A stretch of DNA of 64,000 nt from the NCBI GenBank assembly GCA_003142855.1, contig PLNW01000122.1, forward strand, positions 1 to 64,000, read 5' to 3'. A program made the position numbers and the translations under genes. Numbering within the stretch: the stretch's first letter is position 1; every line of letters starts with the position of its first letter. Positions 50,557-60,373 of this stretch are shown here, piece by piece. This DNA is from Myxococcales bacterium (GTDB lineage Bacteria > Myxococcota_A > Polyangia > Fen-1088). The notes under the pieces are model-generated. The model did no database searches and was not told where the DNA came from. It was given only the letters and a program-made list of their open reading frames with translations.

Positions 50557-51594
50557 CTAGCCGAACAGCTTGAGAACCAGAGGTTTCAGATCACTGAAGG
50601 TGACCACGACCAGAAGGCCCATGAGCAGCATGATGCCGACCATGTGAATCTTGGCCTCGAGGATGGGGTTGACGTCGCGTCTACGGACGGCGCCAACCGC
50701 CAAGAAAACCGCCCGGCCTCCGTCGAGTCCAGGAATGGGCAGCAAATTGAACACGGCCAAGGCCACCGCAATGAGCAAGACGATTTCGAGGAACCTCGAC
50801 GCGCCCTGCTGGGCAGCGTTCGCCATCTCGCGCGCGATCCCGACCGGTCCGCTCAGCCCGCCTTTCACCTTGCCGGTTATGAGATCCCACAGATTGGTCA
50901 GGATGCCCGTGGCCACCGCGACCGGCAGCAGCGCTGATTCCTTGAATGCCAGGAGTATCGGCCCGCGCGCACGCACCACGCCGAACTTGACTCCGATCAT
51001 GTAGACGCTGCTGGCCGGATCCTTGCGAGGCGCGACCGTTGCCGTCACCGGGCTACCCCCTCGCATCACTTTGACCGTCACAGGCGCGCCGGCGGATCCC
51101 CTGACGATCTTGGTGACCGCTGACGACTCAGCCACAGACTTGCCGTTTATCTCGGCCAAGGCGTCCCCGGCACGAAGCCCAGCTTCTTGAGCCGCGCTGC
51201 CCGGCAGCACTTCATCAATGGTCGTGGTTCCAGTGGGCTGGCCGTATCCGATAATAACGATCAGAGCGATCAGAAAAGCGGTCAGGTAGTTGGCTGCCGG
51301 TCCTGCCAGCAAGACCAGGAACCGCATCCAGCGCGGCCGGTTGGGATAGACGCAAGGATCATCGTGGTCGAATTCCTCGTGGGGGTTCAGCCCGGTGATC
51401 TGCACGAAGCCCCCAAGCGGGACGGGCGCGATCTGGTAGATCGTGTCACCGCGCTTGAAGGAAGCGAGAGGCTTTCCAAAGCCAATCGAGAATCGCTCGA
51501 CCCGCATGCCGCAAAGACGCGCGACCGTGAAATGACCCGCCTCGTGCAACACGATGAGCAAGGCGAGCCCTAGAATTGCCAGAAGAATGGACAT
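50557..51594 (-). CDS. rseP: RseP-type intramembrane zinc metalloprotease (M50, site-2 protease)
   Basis: The 345-residue protein has the zinc motif HEAGH in the first helix (IVLHEAGHFTVARLCGMRVE), the RIP motif GGFVQITG, one PDZ domain (DEVLPGSAAQEAGLRAGDAL, about 125-205) and the C-terminal active-site motif NLLPIPGLDGGR (Asp ligand). It cuts transmembrane anti-sigma factors or other single-pass proteins. Only one PDZ is present, whereas E. coli RseP has two. The ATG at 51594 begins the first helix; the longer frame is not supported. Confidence 0.92.
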   Translation of the reverse strand: MSILLAILGLALLIVLHEAGHFTVARLCGMRVERFSIGFGKPLASFKRGDTIYQIAPVPLGGFVQITGLNPHEEFDHDDPCVYPNRPRWMRFLVLLAGPAANYLTAFLIALIVIIGYGQPTGTTTIDEVLPGSAAQEAGLRAGDALAEINGKSVAESSAVTKIVRGSAGAPVTVKVMRGGSPVTATVAPRKDPASSVYMIGVKFGVVRARGPILLAFKESALLPVAVATGILTNLWDLITGKVKGGLSGPVGIAREMANAAQQGASRFLEIVLLIAVALAVFNLLPIPGLDGGRAVFLAVGAVRRRDVNPILEAKIHMVGIMLLMGLLVVVTFSDLKPLVLKLFG

Positions 51595-51720
51595 GCAGAG
51601 ACGAACTCTAGCAGGGTTTGCCCGCCGGTCACACGCCAGGAATGCGCGGCCGTGCCGCATGCCGCTGGCTGGCCGCTCGGGAGAAGCTGGCAGAACCAGC
51701 GGGTCTTGCGCCTGCTGGCT

Positions 51721-52632
51721 CTATTCTTTGGTTCGTTCCGCCAGCGTCCCCGCCAGCTTCTTCGCCGCTTGCAGGACCAGCACCGCGATATCCGAGACTC
51801 GCTGTTCAGCGAAGGTGGCCGCCGAGGCCGACACACCAATGACAGCCGCCAGCACACCGCCGCTGGCCCAGACTGGCGCGGCCAGGGAGCGCATGCCCTC
51901 TTCATACTCCTCATCGTCCATGGCGTAGCCCTGCTTCACGATCCGGCCACACTCGGTTGCAAGCGCCTCGGCCGTGATCAGGGTCCGCCGGGTTCGCGCC
52001 TGCAGGGGCGCGCTCCCCAGCACCCTCTCCAGACACGCCCGCGGCCCGAAGGCAAGGAACACCTTGCCAAAGGCAGAGCAATGCAAATCCATCGGCGCGC
52101 GCATCCCGCTGCCCGCACACGGGGCATGAGGGCTGTCGCAGGTTTCCATCATTACGACCTTGTCCCCGGCCAGCAGCGCGAGATAGGCAGCTTCTCCTGT
52201 GACCTGCGAGAGCTCCTTCAGCGCAGGCATCGCGGCAGCGCGTACCGCCGTATCTGCCATGGAACGCAGCCCCGTGCGCAGCTCTGGGCTGGCAACAAAA
52301 TCGAATCCATGGCGCTGCAGGAGTCTCTCGGCCGCAAGCGTGTGCAGGATTCGCAGCACGGTGGTGCGCGGCATCTTGAGACGGCGTGCGACCGCAGAGG
52401 ACGACAGATACTCGTCAGATGCCGCAAACAGGCGCAAGACATGACAGGCCCGAGCCAGGTTGGGAATTCGATATTCCCTAGTCACTACGCCCGGCACAGC
52501 TCGCTCGGATGAGCTCGGGCGGTCGGCGCGCCGCAAGGAGCGACTGGTCGGGCTTGCCAGTGCTGCGACGCTGGGGACTCCTGGGTCCTCCGGTATCATC
52601 CATGCCGGAGCTGCCTTCAGGTTTGTCTCCAT
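51721..52632 (-). CDS. IclR-family transcriptional regulator
   Basis: The 303-residue protein has a helix-turn-helix (ACHVLRLFAASDEYLSSSAV, ARRLKMPRTTVLRILHTLAA, about 60-115) and an IclR effector domain (AYLALLAGDKVVMMETCDSP, LHCSAFGKVFLAFG, GYAMDDEEYEEGMRSLAAPV). The first 55 residues are Pro/Ser-rich and unusual for the family. ATG 52632 with GGAGGT eight bases upstream is preferred over GTG 52641. No target gene is obvious; neighbours on both sides are unrelated. Confidence 0.9.
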   Translation of the reverse strand: METNLKAAPAWMIPEDPGVPSVAALASPTSRSLRRADRPSSSERAVPGVVTREYRIPNLARACHVLRLFAASDEYLSSSAVARRLKMPRTTVLRILHTLAAERLLQRHGFDFVASPELRTGLRSMADTAVRAAAMPALKELSQVTGEAAYLALLAGDKVVMMETCDSPHAPCAGSGMRAPMDLHCSAFGKVFLAFGPRACLERVLGSAPLQARTRRTLITAEALATECGRIVKQGYAMDDEEYEEGMRSLAAPVWASGGVLAAVIGVSASAATFAEQRVSDIAVLVLQAAKKLAGTLAERTKE

Positions 52633-52846
52633 GTTTCTCACCTCCGCGCCTAGGCGCCGTAGGAAAAGGGGCAGAATTCAGACGAGGCTACGCGACCAAA
52701 GCCAGCCCCTGTTTTCATCTGCCGCGGTTGATTTATCACTTGGCGGGTTAGGGGCTCTCGGCTCAAGAAATCCGTGTACCTATGTGACAGCCACGGCTGC
52801 CGACTTGCGCTTTTTTTGACGCGATTGGCTGTGGCGTTCGGCAGCT

Positions 52847-53938
52847 CTACGCCTTGGCCCGTGCGATCTCCGCGGCCAGCGCTGATGGATTCTCGGGTAC
52901 GACCAGGGTGAGGCGCTCGTGGCCGGCCAACTCGGGCAGCCCGCCCAGCGCCGACGCGATCACAGGCAAGCCAGCGGCCAGCGCCTCACGTACCACGACC
53001 GGCGCACCCTCGCTGCGGCCGTTGGACAATGAGCGGCTGGGATGAACGAAGAGGTCAGCGGCGGCCATCCACTCTGCCAGCGTTGCGGCACTGACCAGGC
53101 CAGGCCAGCGAAGGTCTACCGCGCAGGCCGTGGCCAACCGCCGCAGCCTGGGCTCCTCAGGGCCGGTGCCAGCGATCACCAAGGTTGGCCGCTCTCTCGC
53201 AGGCAGATGCCCCATCGCATGCACCAGCACATCGTAGCCCTTGATGGGAACCATCCGTCCCGCTGCGAGCACAGTGAACCCCTGCAGTCCCAGACGACTA
53301 CGCAGGCTGTGGCGCTCGGCAACAGGTCGCGGCCGAAACAGCGAGGAATCGTAGGGGGCCGGCTGCACAAAGGTGCGTGCCCCAAGGGACTCTGGCGTGT
53401 CGCCGCACAGACGTGCGAAGCGGTCGCGCAGGTCCGCACTGGCGAACACCAGCTCAGCCCCGCTGCGACAGAGAAGGCGGGCCAGGCTCGCGCCGCCAGG
53501 CACGCGTGCGAGCAAGAACACGTCGCCACCATGGGCGTGCGCACGATGGCGGAGATGGGGTGCCACCGCGCAGGCCACCAGGGCCGAAGGGACCAGCCAG
53601 TGGCTTTCCACCGCGCTCCACCCGGCTGCGCGTCGTGCGGCCAGCGCCGTCATGCCCGCGCTGAAATGCACAGCTTCCAGCCAGGCGCGCGCGCGCTGTC
53701 CAGGGGCGCCACTCTCCAGAGCTTCGGGTGCACCGTCGGCGTAGAAGATCTCCGCCGCGCCCGCCGTGGGAACCCGAAACACGCGGACCGTGCCCTGGCT
53801 GGTCTCGCTCTCCGCGCCGGCTGCGATGACCTCCAGCGCCTGTCCCGCGGCCGCGAGCGCACGCACGCGCGTGCGAACAAAAGAGCCCGCATAGTCATCA
53901 GGACTGCGGGGGTAGGAAGTGCAGAGGACGCCAATCAC
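52847..53938 (-). CDS. Glycosyltransferase family 4 (GT-B) protein
   Basis: The 363-residue protein starts at GTG overlapping the previous stop (GTGA). It has the GT4 N-terminus (IGVLCTSYPRSPDDYAGSFV), VLAAGRMVPIKGYDVLVHAM, LVIAGTGPEEPRLRRLA, and the donor-binding EGAPVVVREALAAGLPVIAS. It transfers a sugar from an activated donor to an unknown acceptor, probably in cell-surface polysaccharide or glycolipid synthesis together with the upstream GT2 gene. The longer frame overlaps that gene and is rejected. Confidence 0.88.
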   Translation of the reverse strand: MIGVLCTSYPRSPDDYAGSFVRTRVRALAAAGQALEVIAAGAESETSQGTVRVFRVPTAGAAEIFYADGAPEALESGAPGQRARAWLEAVHFSAGMTALAARRAAGWSAVESHWLVPSALVACAVAPHLRHRAHAHGGDVFLLARVPGGASLARLLCRSGAELVFASADLRDRFARLCGDTPESLGARTFVQPAPYDSSLFRPRPVAERHSLRSRLGLQGFTVLAAGRMVPIKGYDVLVHAMGHLPARERPTLVIAGTGPEEPRLRRLATACAVDLRWPGLVSAATLAEWMAAADLFVHPSRSLSNGRSEGAPVVVREALAAGLPVIASALGGLPELAGHERLTLVVPENPSALAAEIARAKA

Positions 53939-54705
53939 GTGGGAGGCAGCTCGGCCAAGGTCTGAGACCGCCAAACCCGCCGCGCGAGGCTGCGGCGCAG
54001 CCGCGCGCAGAAGGCACGCATGAGCAGCAGGCCAAGCGGCACCAGCACGCGCGAAATACGGATGCCCGAACGCCAGGCCGGCCCATAGACCGGCCGCACA
54101 GGCACGTCGACAGCGCGGGCACCCGCCGCAGCCAGGCGAACCAGCAGATCGTTGGGATACCCGTAGCGGGGGAACACCGGGCCGGCGGCAATGGCGTCCA
54201 GCGCCCGTCGGTTGGCCGCCGTGTAGCCGCATTGCGAGTCGAAAAGGTGAGTGTAGCCCGAGGCCAGCCGGGTCAGGTGCGAAAGCACGAAGTTGCCCAC
54301 CAGCCGATGCAGCGGCATCACCCGGCACACACCCGGCCAAGCAAATCGGTTGCCCTTGGCATAGTCGGCGCGGCCGGAAACCACCGCACCCACCAGCGCG
54401 GCCAGGTCCGCAGGATCCATCTGCGAGTCCCCTGCCATCACCGCCGTGACGTCCGCGCCCAGGGCACGCGCCCGCGCATAGCCCGTGGCAATGGCCGCAC
54501 CCACGCCGCGATTCCGCTGGTGGCTGAGCACTTCCAGGCCGCGTCTCCGGCTGCGCCGGGCGATGCGCGGGGTACCGTCCGTGCTGCTGTCATCGACCAC
54601 GATCACGTGATCCACGAACCCCGGAACAGAGCGCACCGTGCGCGTGATCTTCTGTGCCTCGTTGAAGGCGGGCACCACGACGACAATGCGACGGCCGGAA
54701 AACAT
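53935..54705 (-). CDS. Glycosyltransferase family 2, polyprenyl-phosphate glycosyltransferase type
   Basis: The 256-residue protein has the GT2 start RRIVVVVPAFNEAQKITRTV, VIVVDDSSTDGT, RNRGVGAAIATGYARA and the DxD-type AVMAGDSQMDPADLAALVGA, followed by DYAKGNRF and FDSQCGYTAANRRAL. This resembles dolichol- or undecaprenyl-phosphate mannosyl/glucosyltransferases. One hydrophobic stretch near the C-terminus (RVLVPLGLLLMRAF) may associate with the membrane. It overlaps the GT4 gene by four bases, so the two form an operon. Confidence 0.9.
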   Translation of the reverse strand: MFSGRRIVVVVPAFNEAQKITRTVRSVPGFVDHVIVVDDSSTDGTPRIARRSRRRGLEVLSHQRNRGVGAAIATGYARARALGADVTAVMAGDSQMDPADLAALVGAVVSGRADYAKGNRFAWPGVCRVMPLHRLVGNFVLSHLTRLASGYTHLFDSQCGYTAANRRALDAIAAGPVFPRYGYPNDLLVRLAAAGARAVDVPVRPVYGPAWRSGIRISRVLVPLGLLLMRAFCARLRRSLARRVWRSQTLAELPPT

Positions 54706-54738
54706 GGCAGAGGAGAGCGCGATCGGGAGTGGAGGGAA

Positions 54739-56448
54739 TCAGAAGGGGTTCTGGGCTCGCCCCAAGTTGCGGCCCATGCGCTGCTTGTCGGATAGGCCGT
54801 TTTCCTTGCGGATCTTGCGATGACTGGAGCGAACCGGTGAGCCACCCTTGCCTGCCTTGGCAGGGGTGGAAGGAGCGACTTCGGCGACTGGCTGACCGGG
54901 GACCGGATCGAGAACCACCAAACCTGACCAGTCAGGTCGCACTTCGTGGGTCAGCTCGCGATATCCTGGCAAGCGAAACACCAGAAATGTCGACTTGTCC
55001 TCGCGATACTCGAACTTCTTGCGAAACGGTGTCTTGCCAAGGGCTTCATTCTCGCCCGCAACGAAGACCTCGGCCCCCGACGGATTCGACTGAATCGCCA
55101 GATCGAGAATCTCGGGGTTGGGCGCCGCCGGGGTGGCGGTCGAAATGACCGCAGGCGCCGGCGCGGACGGCCGCCACAGCAAGCCACGCGACCCGGCCCA
55201 GAACGCTCCCCCCACCGACAAGGCTACGCCCATCACCGCCCACGTGGTCTTGCGCGCTAGCAGGGGCTTGCGCCGAAGGTCGATGTCGGGAATGGGCGGT
55301 GGCACCACCGGCGTCAAGCCTCCCATGCGAGGCAGCGAGCCAGTCGGAGCCGGTGGCACCGGCGGCACGGTGGCCGAGTTCAAGCGAGCCCGGCTGGAAT
55401 GCGATCCCGCTGCACTCAGTCGCATTGCGCTCGTGTTGGGACGCGAGGGACTCACCGAACCGGTGCTGGACTGGCTGCGCTGGCTGCCTGACAAACGCGC
55501 CTCCACGCCGGTGTCTGTGGGAAACAGGCTGCCCATGAGCTGGGCCAATTGCGTAGGCTGGAAACGGGCCGCGTGAACGATGTCGTCAAGGGCGTCGGCC
55601 ATTTCCGAGGCAGACTGAAAGCGTTCGAGGGGATTCTTGGCCAGCGCCCGCAGCACGATGTTGTCCATCTCCGGCGGACACAGCGGGTTGTGCAGCGACG
55701 GCGGCGGCACGTCGCACTGGCGAACCTTCTCGATGGTCTGAAGATCGTTCTCGCCCTTGAACAGCCGGCGACCGGTCAGAATCTCGTGCAGCACGATGCC
55801 CGTGGCGAAGATGTCGATGCGACGATCGATCTCATTGCTCACGGTTTGCTCGGGCGCCATGTAGGCGAACTTGCCCTTGAGGGTCCCGGTCTTGGTGCTT
55901 TCGTCCTTGTCCCCGCCCAGCGCCTTGGCTATGCCGAAGTCCAGGATCTTCACTGCCCCATCGCTCGAGAGCATGACGTTGGAGGGGGAGATATCCCGGT
56001 GGATCATTCCCAACCGGGTTCCGTCGTCGGCGGTGAAGTCGTGGGCATAGGCCAAGGCCCGACACATCTCACGGCCGATATAGGCCACCAACTCGGGACG
56101 CGGCGGACCCACGCGCGCCCACAGGGTGCGCATGGTCTCGGCCAGATCGCGGCCACGCACGTACTCCATGGACATGAAGTACTCGTTGTCCACCGACCCC
56201 AGTTCGAACACCTGGACGATGTTGGGGTGATTCAGTCGCGCGGCCAGCTTGGCCTCGTCGATGAACATCTTGGTGAAGACAGGGTCATCCGACAGGTGGG
56301 GCAGGATGCGCTTGACGACAAAGATGCGCTCGAAGCCTGCCGGCCCCTGCACGCGCGCCTTGAACACATCGGCCATACCGCCGCGCCCGATGCGCTCAAA
56401 CAGCGTGTACTTGCCGAATGAAATCGGCTGAGGAAGAACTGCCCCCAC
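54739..56448 (-). CDS. Ser/Thr protein kinase with transmembrane helix and PEGA-like C-terminus
   Basis: The 569-residue protein starts at GTG. The kinase domain (about 12-285) has GRGGMADVFKAR, VVKRILPHL, HRDISPSNVML, DFGIAKALGG and FAYMAPEQ. HRDISPSN rather than HRDLKPEN is frequent among myxobacterial kinases. A Ser/Pro-rich linker leads to a transmembrane helix (about 405-425, WAVMGVALSVGGAFWAGSRG) and an outside PEGA-like segment (LAIQSNPSGAEVFVAGENEA, FRLPGYRELTHEVRPD). It stands alone and is divergent from thiD. Confidence 0.92.
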   Translation of the reverse strand: MGAVLPQPISFGKYTLFERIGRGGMADVFKARVQGPAGFERIFVVKRILPHLSDDPVFTKMFIDEAKLAARLNHPNIVQVFELGSVDNEYFMSMEYVRGRDLAETMRTLWARVGPPRPELVAYIGREMCRALAYAHDFTADDGTRLGMIHRDISPSNVMLSSDGAVKILDFGIAKALGGDKDESTKTGTLKGKFAYMAPEQTVSNEIDRRIDIFATGIVLHEILTGRRLFKGENDLQTIEKVRQCDVPPPSLHNPLCPPEMDNIVLRALAKNPLERFQSASEMADALDDIVHAARFQPTQLAQLMGSLFPTDTGVEARLSGSQRSQSSTGSVSPSRPNTSAMRLSAAGSHSSRARLNSATVPPVPPAPTGSLPRMGGLTPVVPPPIPDIDLRRKPLLARKTTWAVMGVALSVGGAFWAGSRGLLWRPSAPAPAVISTATPAAPNPEILDLAIQSNPSGAEVFVAGENEALGKTPFRKKFEYREDKSTFLVFRLPGYRELTHEVRPDWSGLVVLDPVPGQPVAEVAPSTPAKAGKGGSPVRSSHRKIRKENGLSDKQRMGRNLGRAQNPF

Positions 56449-56563
56449 GTTGGTTAATACGATTGTACCCCAGAATGTGTTGCGTCCGCCCTTTTGCCCA
56501 CTTTAGCGCCCAGATTCCACCCCCTTTCTAACGTTGGCAGACTAGAAGGGATCTGCCGAAAAA

Positions 56564-57391
56564 ATGCAAGAGCCACTATTTCCCAACCGGGGGGACCACC
56601 CCAGCGCAGCCGAGGATGGGGCTGGGCATTCCGAGCAGCCCTTCGTGGTAGCCGTGGGCGGATTGGACCCAACCGGAGGTGCAGGTCTGGTGCGAGATCT
56701 CCTCACAGCCGGGGCGCTGGGTGCCCGGGCGATGCTCGTCGGTACGGCTTGGACACGGCAGGACGAAAACGGCGTCAAGGAAGTCGAGCCGCGTTCCCCG
56801 GACATGGTACGAGCCAGCCTCGACGAGGCGCTGGTGTCTTGCCCGCTCCGCCGGACCGCGGTGAAAGTCGGCATGGTAGCGGGCGCCAGCATTGCAACCG
56901 CCATCGTTGCTGGACTGGAGGCTTGGCCAGGACCAGTTGTCTTTGACCCCGTCCTGGGCGCCTCGGCCGGTGGCTCTCTTTTCGAGGGTACGCCTGCCGA
57001 TCTTCTGCCACTTCTGCGCCGGGCAACTCTCGTGACTCCCAACCTGGCCGAGGCCGCCTGGCTCAGCGGCCTGGCGGTGGAAACTCTTGACCATGCACGC
57101 CAAGCCGCACGGGAGATCTTCGCGCGGGGCTCGCTGGCCGTTCTGGTCAAGGGAGGGCACTTGAGCGGTCCCGCCACCGATGTGCTTCGTTCAGCGGCAG
57201 GTGAACGGCTGTTCCAGGGGACGCGCCTGCCAGGCAGGAGCCCACGCGGGACCGGCTGTGCACTCGCCACAGCCATCGCGGTCGGGCTGGCTCGCGGTCA
57301 GCAGCTTGAACAGGCTGTGGAGGAAGCCAAGGTTTGGCTGGCCGGACGGATTCAGGCCGCGGTGACGATCGGCGGCGCGCGCTACCTGTGA
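56564..57391 (+). CDS. thiD: Hydroxymethylpyrimidine / phosphomethylpyrimidine kinase
   Basis: The 275-residue protein has ThiD features: VVAVGGLDPTGGAGLVRDLL, AVKVGMVAGASIATAIVAGL, VVFDPVLGASAGGSL, TPNLAEAAWLSG, VLVKGGHL and the anion-hole/catalytic region SPRGTGCALATAIAVGLARG. It phosphorylates the thiamine pyrimidine precursor twice. No other thiamine genes and no recognisable TPP riboswitch are adjacent. The N-terminal 25 residues are an extra, hydrophilic extension. Confidence 0.9.
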   Translation: MQEPLFPNRGDHPSAAEDGAGHSEQPFVVAVGGLDPTGGAGLVRDLLTAGALGARAMLVGTAWTRQDENGVKEVEPRSPDMVRASLDEALVSCPLRRTAVKVGMVAGASIATAIVAGLEAWPGPVVFDPVLGASAGGSLFEGTPADLLPLLRRATLVTPNLAEAAWLSGLAVETLDHARQAAREIFARGSLAVLVKGGHLSGPATDVLRSAAGERLFQGTRLPGRSPRGTGCALATAIAVGLARGQQLEQAVEEAKVWLAGRIQAAVTIGGARYL

Positions 57392-57445
57392 AGGATTCGG
57401 TGACGGGGGCCGGGGCGGGGACGGAGACAGAGGCGGGGACTAGCG

Positions 57446-58672
57446 CTAGCGAGCGGAGCTGCGACCCTGCTCGACGATGGCCTTGGTCTTGCGCGCGATC
57501 ATCAGCTCCTCGTTGGTGGGAATCACCCACGCGCAGATGCGCGAGCCGTCGCGCGTGATGACCTTCTCCTTGGCGGGCGAGCTGTTGCGTTCCGGATCGA
57601 TATCGACGCCGATGAATTGCAACGGTTTGAGCACACGCGCACGCATAGCAACGTCGTTCTCGCCGATGCCGCCGGTAAACACGATGGCGTCGCAGCCGGC
57701 CATGGCCGCCACGTACGAGCCGATGTACTTGATCAGGCGGTAGTCGAACATGTCGAGCGCGAGCTGCGCCCGCGCATCGCCCTCCTTGGCTTTGGCGATT
57801 AGCTGACGCATGTCATTGCTGATGCCGGACACGCCCTTGACGCCACTCTTGCTGTTGAGCAGCGTGTTCATTTCCTGCGGAGAGAGCTTGTCCTTGTCCA
57901 TGATGTAAAGGACCACCGCCGGGTCCATGTCGCCGGTGCGCGTGCCCATCAGCAGGCCCTCGAGCGGCGTCAGTCCCATCGACGTGTCGTAGGACTGGCC
58001 GTCCTTGACCGCGGTGATACTGGACCCGTTGCCCAGGTGGCAGGTGATGATTTTGAGTTTGGCGAAGTCCTTCTTCATCAGCTCGGCACAGCGGCGAGCT
58101 ACGTATTCGTGAGAGGTGCCGTGGAAGCCGTACTTGCGCACGTGGTTGCGGTCGAGCTGGTCCTTGGGCAGGCCGTAGGTGTACACATGCGGCGGCATGG
58201 TCTGGTGAAAGGCCGTGTCGAAGACAGCGACCTGGGGCAGACCAGGGAAGATCTTCTCGCAGGCCGCGATGCCAGCCAGGTTGGGTGGGTTGTGCAAGGG
58301 TGCAATGCCGATGCAAGCTTCGATGGCCCCACGCACTTCCGAGGTGACCAGGGCCGAGTTTGAGAACAACTCGCGCCCGTGCACGACCCGGTGGCCGCAA
58401 GCGTCCACTTCAATCTTGTCCTTGAAAAGACCGTGTTCGGCATCCAGCAGCATGTCTTTCATGGCTGCCACCGCCTGGGTGTGGTCTTTGGCCACCACGT
58501 CGCCGACGATCTTGTCGGGCGAGCGCGTGTCGCGATAACTGAACTTGGATTTTTCGCGCCCGATTTCCTCGACCAGGCCCTCGGCCATCAGCGTGGCGGT
58601 ATCGTCCGCCGGAAGATCGTACAGCTTGAACTTCAGCGACGAACTGCCGCAATTGATGACCAGTACCTTCAT
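57446..58672 (-). CDS. ackA: Acetate kinase
   Basis: The 408-residue protein has the acetokinase signatures VLVINCGSSSLKFKLYDLP near the N-terminus and the second motif region CGHRVVHGRELFS, then YGFHGTSHEYVARR, ITCHLGNGSSITAVKDGQSY, DTSMGLTPLEGLLMGTRTGD and IVFTGGIGEND. It interconverts acetyl phosphate and acetate with ATP synthesis. It lies 17 bp downstream of pta in the usual pta-ackA operon. Acetyl phosphate could also donate phosphoryl groups to the response regulators nearby. Confidence 0.97.
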   Translation of the reverse strand: MKVLVINCGSSSLKFKLYDLPADDTATLMAEGLVEEIGREKSKFSYRDTRSPDKIVGDVVAKDHTQAVAAMKDMLLDAEHGLFKDKIEVDACGHRVVHGRELFSNSALVTSEVRGAIEACIGIAPLHNPPNLAGIAACEKIFPGLPQVAVFDTAFHQTMPPHVYTYGLPKDQLDRNHVRKYGFHGTSHEYVARRCAELMKKDFAKLKIITCHLGNGSSITAVKDGQSYDTSMGLTPLEGLLMGTRTGDMDPAVVLYIMDKDKLSPQEMNTLLNSKSGVKGVSGISNDMRQLIAKAKEGDARAQLALDMFDYRLIKYIGSYVAAMAGCDAIVFTGGIGENDVAMRARVLKPLQFIGVDIDPERNSSPAKEKVITRDGSRICAWVIPTNEELMIARKTKAIVEQGRSSAR

Positions 58673-58689
58673 GACTTCAACTCCAAGAA

Positions 58690-59700
58690 CTACTGCTTCT
58701 GCGCGAATTGCACACGCACGACATTGATGGCGATCACGTTGAGCACATCGGCAGCTTTGCAGCCGCGCGAGAGATCGGATGATGGCTTGGCCATGCCCTG
58801 CAAGATGGGACCCACGGCTTCCGCCTTGCCTAAGCGTTCGACCAGCTTGTAGCTGATGTTGCCCGCATCGAGGTCGGGGAAGATGAGCACGTTGGCCTTG
58901 CCCGCCACGGGCGAGGCTTTGGCCTTGCGTTCGCCGATGGCCGGAATGAGCGCGGCGTCGCCCTGCAGTTCACCGTCGACGATCAAGCCAGGCCGCTTCG
59001 CTTTCGCGGCGGCGGTGGCGGCGACTACCTTGTCGATGTCGGCATGCTTGGCGCTGCCTTTGGTCGAGAACGACAGCATGGCGACGCGTGGCGTGTCACC
59101 GGTCAGGCTGGCGTAGCTGTCAGCGGTGGCTATGGCGATGTCGGCCAGTTGGTTCACGTCGGGAGCGGGCACCACCGCGCAGTCGGCGAAGAAGATGATG
59201 CCGTCTTTGCCAAAAGACTTGTCGGGCACCACCATGGCAAAGAAGCTGGACAAGGTCTTGAGGCCCGGCTGCATGCCGATGATCTGGATGCCGGCGCGGC
59301 ACACGTCGCCGGTGGTGTAGAGCGCGCCGCCCACGAAGCTGTCCACCAGGCCCTTGCGCACCATCATGGCGCCATACCACAGCGGGTCCTTCATTTGCGC
59401 GACGGCTTGATCTTGGGTGAGCCCCTTGGCCTTGCGCAGCTCGAAGTAGGTGTTGGCGTAGTCGTCGAAATTCGGCGGCTTGGTCATGTCCACGATGTTG
59501 ATCTTGTCGAGCGACAGGGACGCCGACGCGGCCGTCGCCCTGATCTTGTCGGGCGCACCCAGCAGGGTGATCTCCGCGATGCCCTGCTTGGTGGCCAGCG
59601 CCGCAGCCTCGATGATGCGAACGTCTTCGCCCTCTTGCAGAACGACCTTGCGGGGACTGGTCTTGGCCTTGGCGTGAATCTGTTCGATGAAAGTGGGCAT
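58690..59700 (-). CDS. pta: Phosphate acetyltransferase
   Basis: The 336-residue protein is the short, single-domain Pta: RKVVLQEGEDVRIIEAAALA, AQMKDPLWYGAMMVRKGLVD, SFVGGALYTTGDVCRAGIQI, FADCAVVPAPDVNQLADIAI and VLIFPDLDAGNISYKLVERL. It exchanges CoA and phosphate between acetyl-CoA and acetyl phosphate. The ATG at 59700, with GAGGAG upstream, gives the standard N-terminus; the longer frame adds 15 unrelated residues. The 217-bp gap to the next gene shows nothing recognisable. Confidence 0.96.
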   Translation of the reverse strand: MPTFIEQIHAKAKTSPRKVVLQEGEDVRIIEAAALATKQGIAEITLLGAPDKIRATAASASLSLDKINIVDMTKPPNFDDYANTYFELRKAKGLTQDQAVAQMKDPLWYGAMMVRKGLVDSFVGGALYTTGDVCRAGIQIIGMQPGLKTLSSFFAMVVPDKSFGKDGIIFFADCAVVPAPDVNQLADIAIATADSYASLTGDTPRVAMLSFSTKGSAKHADIDKVVAATAAAKAKRPGLIVDGELQGDAALIPAIGERKAKASPVAGKANVLIFPDLDAGNISYKLVERLGKAEAVGPILQGMAKPSSDLSRGCKAADVLNVIAINVVRVQFAQKQ

Positions 59701-59917
59701 GGTGACAATCTCCTCAGAAGGCTTCAGCCTGCACAGCTCACGCACCCTGACCTCGCGGGCCGGACAGCGCCGGGATGGGACGCGCGTTGCGGCCGGTTGA
59801 ATCCGTCCAGAAATCGGGTGGCGGGGACGGCCAGCGCCGGCAAGCGATGGGGCGACACAACGCCGGCAGAGTAGACCCGCCCGAGGGCCCGATCAACAGG
59901 CTTCGATGGGATTCTCG

Positions 59918-60373
59918 CTATCCCGGACGCTGCGCCACCAGCGCCTCTGCGTCCACCAGGTCTTTCTCGCGTTCTGTGGCCCGCTTCGCGGCGATCAGGT
60001 CGTTCCGCCCGATGATGGGCACGCTGACTTCATCCACCTTGGTCATCGTCCGCCGCAACCATGCGTCGGCGAAATTGAGGCCGCGCATCCCCTTGACGAG
60101 ATCAATGCGGTCGGGGGGAACGCCGATCCACACCACCTCGAGTGGGGACGCCGCGCTCAGATGTTCGACCGCCAGGGCGGGCGCACCGAAACTGGCCAGC
60201 GCCCGGTAGACGCATTCCAGGTTGTCGGGCCCGTCGTCAAACCAGATGTCCATGTGGCGGGTGGTGCGTGCTTGGCCGTAGAAATCCACAGCGTGGGCTC
60301 CCACGAGTAGATAACGCGCGTCAACATCGGCGAGCGCTCGCAGGAGCCTGACGAAGTCTTTGTTGAGTTCCAA
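59918..60373 (-). CDS. Nucleotidyltransferase-fold protein (DUF6036/AbiEii-like)
   Basis: I take the TTG at 60373 as start: it has AGGAGG five bases upstream and gives the family-typical beginning (M)ELNKDFVRLLRAL; the ATG at 60427 would add 18 residues. The 151-residue protein has the nucleotidyltransferase-like region YLLVGAHAVDFYGQARTTRH followed by MDIWFDDGPDNLECVYRAL, where the second acidic residue of the usual DxD is displaced (DIWFD). Relatives include stand-alone proteins and toxin components of AbiE-type pairs, but no antitoxin gene is evident next to it. Function is uncertain. Confidence 0.7.
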   Translation of the reverse strand: MELNKDFVRLLRALADVDARYLLVGAHAVDFYGQARTTRHMDIWFDDGPDNLECVYRALASFGAPALAVEHLSAASPLEVVWIGVPPDRIDLVKGMRGLNFADAWLRRTMTKVDEVSVPIIGRNDLIAAKRATEREKDLVDAEALVAQRPG